Positions 24,022-64,000 of a stretch of 64,000 nt of DNA are shown one piece after another; position 1 is the stretch's first letter, and every line of letters begins with the position of its first letter. Source of the stretch: Eriocheir sinensis (taxonomy: Eukaryota > Arthropoda > Malacostraca > Decapoda > Varunidae). The stretch is from the NCBI RefSeq assembly GCF_024679095.1, contig NC_066576.1:7589674-7653673 (forward strand), written 5' to 3'. The notes below the pieces were generated by a model that worked only from the letters and a program-made list of their open reading frames with translations, made no database searches and was not told where the DNA came from. The position numbers and the translations under genes are program-made.

Positions 24022-24484
24022 GATATATAAGGCCCAATATCTGTAATTCGTCTTTGGTTATTCCCGTAGATAAAAGCAATCGAATCTTACATCTTTTGCT
24101 TGATATATCGCTGGGAATTCAAAGTTTTATATCAGTATATCACTTTGAGCAAAAAAAATAAATAAAAATAAAAATAAAAATCCAACAATCGCCTTTTCTC
24201 CTTCGTTTTCTAAGTGCTAATCTTTTTATGGTCATTCTATTTTATTTATTTATTTCCTTGATTCGCCGGATTTTATTTTCACGCGGCCACACATTTTTCT
24301 TTTCTTTTTCTTTTTGTTTCGCTTTTTTTTTCCTTTTCTTAATTTCCTTTTGTTTCGCTTTTCCTGAACAGCACACTCTCTTTCCCCTTCCCTGCAACAA
24401 CCACAAGATTCAGTTTTCTATTTCTTTCAACTTCCTTCTTGTTTCCACCGCTTTCCTTTACTTATCTTTTTCTTTTATTTTCCT

Positions 24485-24856
24485 TGCTTTCTCTGACTAA
24501 TCTCTTTTTTCATTTTCCTTTCTCGCTTTCTCTGACTAATCTCTTTTTTTCATTTTCCTTTCTCGCTTTCTCTGACTAATCTCTTTTTTCATTTTCCTTT
24601 CTCGCTTTCTCTGACTAATCTCTACTTTTTCATTGTCCTTTCTCGCTTTCTCTGACTAATCTCTACTTTTTCATTTTCCTTTCTCGCTTTCTCTGACTAA
24701 TCTCTACTTTTTCATTTTCCTTTCTCGCTTTCTCTGACTAATCTCTACTTTTTCATTTTCCTTTCTCGCTTTCTCTGACTAATCTCTTTTTTCATTTTCC
24801 TTTCTCGCTTTCTCTGACTAATCTCTACTTTTTCATTTTCCTTTCTCGCTTTCTCT
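24485..24856 (+). repeat. 39-41-bp minisatellite, about nine copies
   Basis: The unit cattttcctttctcgctttc plus tctgactaatctct and a T run is repeated head to tail. Units vary mainly in the length of the T run and a tctac insertion. Confidence 0.93.
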
Positions 24857-24859
24857 TTT

Positions 24860-26335
24860 TTTAACTACAGTTCACTTTTCTTCTTTTTCCTTTCTATTGG
24901 CGCTATTTTTTCCTTTTTTTTATCTTAACTATCTTTTTTTTTCTGTTTCTCCTCTTGAATAGTTTGTCATTTTTTTTTCTTCTTTAAAAAATTCTCCTAT
25001 TTTATCCCAGTTCTATCATCGCCTTTTCTTTTTTCTTTTCTTATCTCAATTTTTAAACTACTACTACTACTACTACTACTACTATTCTTATATCCCTTTC
25101 CTGTTCATCTCGTTTCGTTTCTTCTTTTTCTTCCAATTCCGCTTCTGCTTTCATGTTCATTTATTTCTTCTTATTTTTTTCACTTTTATAACTACTAGTA
25201 AACTCTCCTTCATCCCCCATTCCTGTCTATCTCGTTTAGTTTCTTCTTTTCTTCTTTCAAATCTTCTCATTCTTCCCTTTCCGTTGCTGTGTTCAAATTC
25301 TTCCTTTTCCTTGTTTTTCTCCCTTTTTTTACCACTCTCCCTAAACAAGACTTCTCCCTCTCTCCCTCCCTCTGGCTATTGATCCATTGCTATTCACCCT
25401 TGCACACCCTCGTCCACTTCAACCCCCCTCCCTTCTTTCTTTCTCCCTATTGCAACTTTTCTTATTCTTCCTCCTCCTCCTCCTCCTTCTTCTCTAACTT
25501 CTTTTATTCTGCAGCTTTTTTTAATTTCTTTCATTTTTTAACTTCTTTCTATCTTGTTTCATCTCCTTCTCCTTTCTCTTTAACTTTATCTCTCCCTTTT
25601 TTAATTTCTTCCATTCTATTTTCCATTTCTTTCTTATCCTTTTCTCCCTACCTTTCCCTCTTTTGTTTCTATCTACTCCTTTATCTCTCTTTCCTATTGT
25701 TCTCTCCTCTGTTTTCTCCTCCTCCTCCTCCTCCTTTATCACTGTTACATTCTCATTTGCTTGTCACTCCTCCTCCTCCTCCTCCTCCTATCGTTCCTAT
25801 TTTCATTCTTGTTTTCCCTTTCTCTTTTACGTATATATCATCGTCTTTTTCGGTCATATCCTCTTTGTCTGCTTGGCCTTCACTTTCATCCTCTTTCCTC
25901 TTATTATTTCCCTTCTGTTCTTTCCTTTGCTTCCTCTTATTCATGTGTGTTCGGCTTTCGTCTTCCTCTTCCTCCTCTTCCTCCTCTTCCTCTTCCTTAT
26001 CATTTTCATTTCCCGGTTAGCTCGTCCGTAAATTTGTTTGTTCTCTCCCTCCTCCTCTTCCTCCTTCTTCTTCTTCTTCTACCTCTTCCTCTTCTCTTTC
26101 ACTTTCTCCTCTCCTCTTCCTCTTCCTCCTCTTCCTCTTCCTCCGTTTACTTAACCGAAGGAGTCCTAACCTCCTTACCTCACCCCCCTCCCCTCTTAAA
26201 ACCAAGACTCCGATCCTTTCTCCTCTCCTTCCTCTTCTCTCCCTTCTCCCCTCTCTCACTCCTGTCCCCTCTCCTTCTTCTCTCCCCTCCGTCTCGCTCC
26301 TCTTCACTTCCTCTTCCGCCTAGGGTAAAAGCGTA
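24860..26335. other. Polypyrimidine DNA with CTC tracts, no gene
   Basis: T/C-rich with (ACT)n at 25060-25084 and CTC tracts at about 25470, 25718, 25770 and 25965-26000. Long plus-strand frames are composition artefacts. Confidence 0.65.
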
Positions 26336-26511
26336 AGGAGATGGGAAGGGAGGAGGAGGAGGAGGAAGGGAGGAGGAGGAGGAGGTAGGACAGGAAGCGT
26401 AAAACCGAGTTGCATTTCTTTCCTACAACTTCTTCTCCTCCTCCTCTTCCTCCTCCTTCTCCTCCTCCATAGTCAATGTTTCCTCCTTTTCCCTCTCTTG
26501 CTAGTTGGTTG

Positions 26512-26627
<116 letters not shown>

Positions 26628-26629
26628 TT

Positions 26630-27179
26630 TCTTCTCTTCGATTTTCCTTTCCCTACTTCCCTCTATCCCTCTCTCCTCAATCTCCATGCCCCCCTTCCCT
26701 CCTCCTCCTTCTCCCTCCTTCCCCATCACTCTCAAAACCTATCATCAAGTTTGGGGGTCGTTTTTCATAATCAACCTGCCAGTTCAAATAAGTTCGTCTG
26801 GTTCCATTAATTTTTAAACGCTGATGTCCCCCCTCGAACCCCCCTTGTCGTTCTCCTCCACCTGTGCTACAATTTTTCAGGAGGAGCAGGAGGAAGGAGA
26901 GGGGGTGGAGGAAGGGAAGGGAGGGTGGAAGAGAAGTTAAACGCTGACTCTCACTCTCCCCCCTCCGTTCTCCTCCTCCTCGTCCACCTTTGCTACCATT
27001 GTGATACGCACGGTGAACGCAAGGTGAGAGAAGGAAAACGGAACGATCTCTAGAAATATTAAAGGGAAACTATGGTAACTTTACTTTTTGACTTATTATT
27101 CCTATCATTATTACTAGTACTGCGATTAGTCATTTTTTGTTTGGGTATAATGTGAAAGACTAAATTACATGTTAACGAA

Positions 27180-27180
<1 letters not shown>
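26630..27180. other. No gene seen
   Basis: Pyrimidine-rich, then mixed. A diverged duplication around ctccccccctccgttctcct is visible at 26825-26870 and 26950-27000. Confidence 0.5.
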
Positions 27181-27183
<3 letters not shown>

Positions 27184-27262
<79 letters not shown>

Positions 27263-27386
27263 ATGCAATCAGCGGAAACGATAGCAGGGAGGAATAACAA
27301 CCAGACACGACATGGGAACACAACAACTGCAACGACGACAACAACAACGACAACGACGACGACAACAACAACAACAACAACGACAA
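27184..27386 (+). repeat. (GA)n and (GAC/AAC)n tracts
   Basis: (GA)n at 27184-27260 and a mixed acaacgacaacgacgac tract at 27320-27386. Confidence 0.93.
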
Positions 27387-27429
27387 GACGAGTGTCATTT
27401 AAGCACATAACTATTGCTTAAATGACGCT

Positions 27430-28140
27430 CCCATAAGCAGGTCTGGGTGCGAGAGGGATTTAGGGGTCTTAGTGAGCTCTGATCTCCGTCCAAGGGCACA
27501 ATGCATTCGAGCTAGAAATCGAGCTAATAGGGTACTGGGATTTATTTCAAGGGCGTAAGCAACAGAAGCGCCGAAGTCTTCCTCAAACTATATTTAGCAT
27601 TAGTTAGACCTCATCTTGACTATGCGGTTCAGTTCTGGTCACCTTGCTATAGAATGGATATCAAAATGTTAGAATCAGTGCAGAGGAGGATGACTAAGAT
27701 GATTCAGGGGTTGAAAAACTTGCCATACAAGGAAAGACTCAAACAGTTAAACTTGCATTCTCTAGAAAGGCGAAGGGTGCGTGGAGACATGATCGAGGTT
27801 TATAAATGGATGAAGGGCTTTAATAATGGGGATATTCATAAGGTTTTGTAGGTAAGAGAACCGGGTAGGACACGAAGTAATGGGTTTAAACTGGATAAAT
27901 TCAGATTCAACAGGGACATAGGCAAAAAATTGGTTTACTAACAGAGTGGTGGATGAGTGCGATAGGCTTAGCAGTCACGTGGTGAGTGCTTATACAATTG
28001 TCACATTCAAAAATAGATTAGATAAACTCATGGACAGCGATATTGGGTGGGGTTAGATACACGGGAGCTTAGGTTCAAAGGAGCTGCCTTGTACAAGCCT
28101 ACCGTCCTCTTGCAGACTCCTACGTTCCTATGTTCTTATG
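27430..28140 (+). mobile_element. Decayed LINE 3' end (reverse-transcriptase C-terminus)
   Basis: Conceptual reading across at least two frameshifts and a stop gives RDLGVLVSSDLRPRAQC, ARNRANRVLGFISRA, KLYLALVRPHLDYAVQFWSP, MDIKMLESVQRRMTKMIQGL, LNLHSLERRRVRGDMIEVYK and NGFKLDKFRF. A terminal NRVVDECDRLSSHVVS block and a stop precede cctatgttcttatg. This is the conserved end of a non-LTR reverse transcriptase ORF2 as found in many animal LINEs. The frames are broken near 27561, 27849 and 27930, so it is inactive, and the 5' part is missing. Confidence 0.88.
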
Positions 28141-28541
28141 ACGACGAAACGAAAGAGAAAAAATTTGCCTGGATCTCAAATTTGCATACAGAAGAAAATT
28201 ATAAGCTACAAAAACTAAAACCACCAGAATGACACACTCAGTAAAAACGCTACAAAAACAAAGCTAAAAAAAGGAGAAAAACACTGAATTGCAGGAATAA
28301 AAAAAAAAAGGAATTACGCATAGAAAGAAAACACACCAAAAGAAAAAGGAAAAAAAAGGAAGAAACACAGATCACGTAAAAACTTAGAAAGACAAATGAA
28401 AACAAAAACGAAAAGGGAAAAGGGATCAAGAAAACACGAATATAGATAGAAAAAAAACAGGCAAAGAAAGATTACCGAAAATACACGTGAGGTTAAAGAT
28501 AAACAGATGAGAGAGAGAGAGAGGAGCACTGGCACACTCAC
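28141..28541. other. No gene seen; A-rich
   Basis: A-rich filler between the LINE end and the candidate exon, with a short GA run at 28511-28522. Confidence 0.55.
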
Positions 28542-60476
<31,935 letters not shown>

Positions 60477-60479
60477 CTA

Positions 60480-60945
60480 AGAAGCCCCGGGAAGGAGAAA
60501 GAGACGTGAGATGGGAGGAAGAGGGGGAATGGGGATGGGGGGGGGGGGGGAGGGAATAGGTGGATTTAACTTGGAGGAGGGAGGGAGGGAGCGGGAGATA
60601 GGCAGACTCGATATGGTGGGAGAGAGGGATGGGGGGGGATGAGAGACGAGAGATGGAGGGAGAGGGTAAGAGGGAGAGTGAGAGGGAGGGAGAGAAAAAT
60701 GGGTGATAGGTATATGTGGGAGGGAGGGATATGGGAGGTATAGGCTTAAGAAGGAGGTAGAGAGGGGAAGATAGGAACGTGAGAGAAAGGAAGAAGGGGA
60801 AGATAGGGAGATGTGAGAGGGATAGAGGGAAAGAGGATAGGAAAGTAAGAAAGAGATGAGTGAGGAGAGAAAAGGATAGAGGAGGAGAGAGGAAAGTGGG
60901 GGATGGGGTAAGGAAAGGAAGGGGGAGAGGAGAAAAGATGGAGGA
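60480..60945. other. Polypurine intron DNA
   Basis: Upstream of the PDZ exon. gggagagagg-type degenerate sequence, no exon. Confidence 0.55.
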
Positions 60946-60948
60946 GAG

Positions 60949-62120
60949 GTATTAGGAGAAGAGAAGGGAGAGAAATGAGGAGAGAAACTGAAGTAGGGAG
61001 AGAGGGGGAGGGGAAAAGATGGAATAAGGGTGAGGAAACGAAGGGAGGAGAGGTGTTAGGAGAAGAGAAGGGAGAGAAATGAGGAGAGAAACTGAAGTAG
61101 GGAGAGAGGGGGAGGGGAAAAGATGGAACAAGGGAGAGGAAACGAAGGGAGGAAAGGTATTAGGAGTAGAGAAGGGAGAGAAATGAGGAGAGAAACTGAA
61201 GTAGGGAGAGAGGGGGAGGGGAAAAGATGGAATAAGGGTGAGGAAACGAAGGGAGGAAAGGTGTTAGGAGAAGAGAAGGGAGAGAAAGGCGGAGAGAAAC
61301 TGAAGTAGGGAGAGAGGGGGAGGGGAAAAGATGGAATAAGGGTGAGGAAACGAAGGGAGGAAAGGTGTTAGAAGAAGAGAAGGGAGAGAAAGGCGGAGAG
61401 AAACTCAAGTAGGGAGAGAGGGGGAGGGGAAAAGATGGAATAAGGGAGAGGAAACGAAGGGAGGAGAGGTGTTAGAAGAAGAGAAGGGAGAGAAAGGCGG
61501 AGAGAAACTGAAGTAGGGAGAGAGGGGGAGGGAAAAAGATGGAGGAAGAGTGAGGAAACGAAGGGAGGAGAGGTGTTAGAAGAAGAGAAGGGAGAGAAAG
61601 GCGGAGAGAAACTGAAGTAGGGAGAGAGGGGGAGGGAAAAAGATGGAGGAAGAGTGAGGAAACGAAGGGAGGAGAGGTGTTAGAAGAAGAGAAGGGAGAG
61701 AAATGAGGAGAGAAACTGAAGTAGGGAGAGAGGGGGAGGGAAAAAGATGGAATAAGGGTGAGGAAACGAAGGGAGGAAAGGTGTTAGGAGAAGAGAAGGG
61801 AGAGAAATGAGGAGAGAAACTGAAGTAGGGAGAGAGGGGGAGGGAAAAAGATGGAATAAGGGTGATGAAACGAAGGGAGGAAAGGTGTTAGGAGAAGAGA
61901 AGGGAGAGAAATGAGGAGAGGAAATGAAGTAGGGAGAGAGGGGGAGGGGAAAAAGATGGAATAAGGGTGAGGAAACGAAGGGAGGAAAGGTGTAAGGAGA
62001 AGAGAAGGGAGAGAAATGAGGAGAGAAACTGAAGTAGGGAGAGAGGGGGAGGGGAAAAGATGGAATAAGGGTGATGAAACGAAGGGAGGAAAGGTGTAAG
62101 GAGAAGAGAAGGGAGATATA
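60949..62120. repeat. 104-bp minisatellite, about eleven copies
   Basis: Units with gtgttaggagaagagaaggg, gagagaaactgaagtaggga and ggaggggaaaagatggaata start at 60949, 61053, 61157, 61261 and 61365 and continue at 104-105-bp steps to about 62110. Each carries ggaaacgaagggagg. All are polypurine on the plus strand. Confidence 0.95.
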
Positions 62121-62129
62121 TGAAGAGAG

Positions 62130-63235
62130 GAACTGGAGGGAGAGAGGGGAAGGAGGGAAGAGGAGGGAGGTACGAGGCAAGGTCGGGGATTATAAGTGTT
62201 GTCTATGCCTAGTAAATGGATAAGGAAGACCCACGATACGTTCTCCTTCAAACCTCAAGTACAAACTCTCTACTCTTTTGTTACGTTTACTTATTTGTTT
62301 TCTTTTCCATACTTTTCAGTCTTCTTTTTCTTCCCTTTGACCTCGTTGGCCTCGATCCTGTTTCAACTCTCCTTCTTTACTCAATTTTCTTTTCTATTTT
62401 GTCTTGCTTTCTATTCATCTTTCTCTCTTTCCTGCCTTCCTTCTTTCATTCCCTCGTCTATGTTTCATTTTTCATTTCTTGTTTTTCCTTTCTATTCATC
62501 TTCCGCGCCTCGCTTCTTTCCTTTCTTTATTTTATTTTTACTTTTTCATATTTCGTCCGAGTTTCTATTCATCTTTATCTCTTTCCATTTTTTAATTTCG
62601 TTTACTGCATCAATTCTCATCTTTATTATTTTTTCTATCAATTTCCTTCAATCTGCCTCTCAGTATTTGATTCCTTATTTTCTCTCTTAACTCTTTACCT
62701 TCGTTTCTAACTCTCTCCGTCTTCTATTAATATCCTTCAACCTGTGTCTCAGTATTTCTTTCCCTATTTCTCTCTCCTAATTCTTTACCTTCATTTCTAA
62801 CTCTTTTTTTTATATATTTTACTCTTCATTATCAATATCTCATCTTCGTTTGCTTATTACTCTCATTTACCGCCATGTAACGACCCTTAAACCTCTAGAA
62901 CAAAGCCCAATTAATATTATACCAAGACAAATTACTTCTTGATTTTCATTACCAGACTGTCTGTTCCATTCTTACTTTGCCTCCCTTTTCCCCTTGTTTT
63001 GGTCACCCTTCTGCTCTTTCTCCCTCCATGTAAAAACTGGTATTTCATTTCCACCGTCCCAATCTTCCTTGTTCAGTGCTTTTTTTTGTCATTTCCCCAA
63101 TATCCGTTTCCATCCATTATTCTTCCCTCTCCCCCATCCTCTGTTATGCATATGCTCCCTCCCTTCCATTTACTTCCCAGCCTTTTATAATTGACTACAC
63201 CTCTCCTCCCGAAATTGACCTCTCTTTCGGCCACC
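62130..63235. other. Polypyrimidine DNA, no gene
   Basis: T/C-rich with F/S/L-rich frames. tattaatatccttcaa/ctcagtatttctt motifs are duplicated near 62640 and 62725. tgtaacgaccctt at about 62877 matches the start of the LTR-like element at 15154. No upstream GEF exon found. Confidence 0.5.
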
Positions 63236-63239
63236 TCTT

Positions 63240-63329
63240 TGGATTCTTTTTAGGAGCAGCGAGTACCGGGCTTTTTTTTATTATTGTTTCCTTTTTTTGT
63301 GCCCTTGAGCTGTCTCCCTTGTTGTAAAA
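63240..63329 (+). mobile_element. Truncated retroposon 3' tail, copy C
   Basis: ggattctttttaggagcagc and gagtaccgggc, a T run, then gtgcccttgagctgtctccc and ttgttgtaaaaaaaaa. It matches copy A at 2452-2542, including ggattcttt before the core, and the tail of 54711-54790. Confidence 0.68.
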
Positions 63330-64000
63330 AAAAAGAATCCCTAACGTGTCAAAATTTGCACTAAGTTAATGAATGCTTTTGATTAAACTATTAACAAGTA
63401 TTACGATATCTACAGGCAATCAGATAAGCAGGGAAACAAGCAAGATAAGGCAAGATAAACCGACCAGAACGAAATATAAGTGAATCCTCATACGATTGAT
63501 GATGAAATATAGGTCTATTTCTTTGCCGCCGTTGGTAGGCCTATGTTAATTGGGATACCAGTACTCCTGCTTTTATTCACAGTAACAATGTCGCTTTTAC
63601 TGTTACTGTTGTTGTTACTGTATTGCATTGTTGTTGTTGTTGATTTTTGTCTACCTTGTGAGTAGTTTCTGACCACAACCTAAAAATTCGCCCAGCGCAT
63701 CACGACATATCACAAAATTCAATTACGTTATTTTTTTTTTCATACGTTAATTCTTTGTATCTTCCTGGGAGCGATTCACCCGCCCACCCACACACACACA
63801 CACACGCACAAACACTAATAAATAAATAAATAAAATAATTAAATATAAACGTTTGGGCTTCTCTAACCCCCATGTAGTGTCCATTTGAAACATTTGGGAA
63901 ATCTAACTTTCATATATTTTTTTTCCTTTCTATATTATACATACATATTTATTCATTTTTACATTTTCATCAGTATATATTTTCACTCATTTTCAACTCG
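63330..64000. other. No gene seen
   Basis: AT-rich with a ttgttgttgttgttg patch (63608-63642), (CA)n 63789-63806 and (AAAT)n 63819-63834. Confidence 0.5.

Overview
This window looks like nuclear DNA of an arthropod, most likely a decapod crustacean. That call is an inference. It rests on very dense (CT)n, (GT)n, (GAG)n and (AAT)n microsatellites, interstitial (TTAGG)n telomere-type repeats, GT-AG introns around short exons, a tRNA-derived SINE, and degraded non-LTR retrotransposon pieces. No bacterial or viral gene organisation was seen. Most of the long open frames are artefacts of kilobase-scale polypyrimidine or polypurine DNA and encode only F/S/L-rich, (SL)n or (ER)n strings.

The one convincing gene lies on the minus strand and is open at both ends. 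Nine well-supported exons at 60476-60314, 59425-59260, 52178-52011, 47571-47479, 46596-46429, 43539-43441, 41034-40852, 39737-39527 and 38665-38455 join in compatible phases. They give a PDZ domain, a short linker, a DH (RhoGEF) domain, a proline-rich linker and a PH domain. A tenth candidate exon at 28647-28542 fits the phase of the last PH exon and would extend a serine-rich tail across a 9.8-kb intron. The product is a Rho-family guanine-nucleotide exchange factor. The start of the PDZ domain and the true N-terminus lie beyond 64000, and the C-terminus is not located.

Layout. 1-28.5 kb: gene-poor, with pyrimidine/purine blocks, palindromic CT/AG tracts near 10.1 kb, an LTR-like promoter interrupted by a TTAA-flanked MITE (15.15-15.8 kb), a 76-bp minisatellite (17.6 kb), a TTAGG/GT composite (18.4-18.8 kb), a 40-bp array (24.5 kb) and a decayed LINE 3' end (27.4-28.1 kb). 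28.5-38.4 kb: candidate tail exon, large microsatellites, purine-rich DNA, a second TTAA MITE (36.4 kb) and an 88-bp array built from a SINE 3' module (37.0-37.7 kb). 38.4-60.5 kb: the GEF exons, with introns full of microsatellites, a 63-bp SINE-module array, a cluster of hAT-like MITEs (44.8-47.0 kb), a 153-bp nine-copy array (52.7-54.0 kb), an inverted retroposon pair (54.7-55.2 kb) and a SINE with its tRNA head (55.9-56.2 kb). 60.5-64 kb: a 104-bp array and pyrimidine-rich DNA.

The most notable observations are (i) repeated, independent tandem amplification of one SINE 3' module, (ii) paired TTAA-bounded MITEs carrying the same reverse-transcriptase fragment, (iii) two neighbouring GEF exons whose 5' splice sites are the first units of (GT)n(GA)n microsatellites, and (iv) CRE plus CCAAT pairs, one of them 22 bp past a splice donor.
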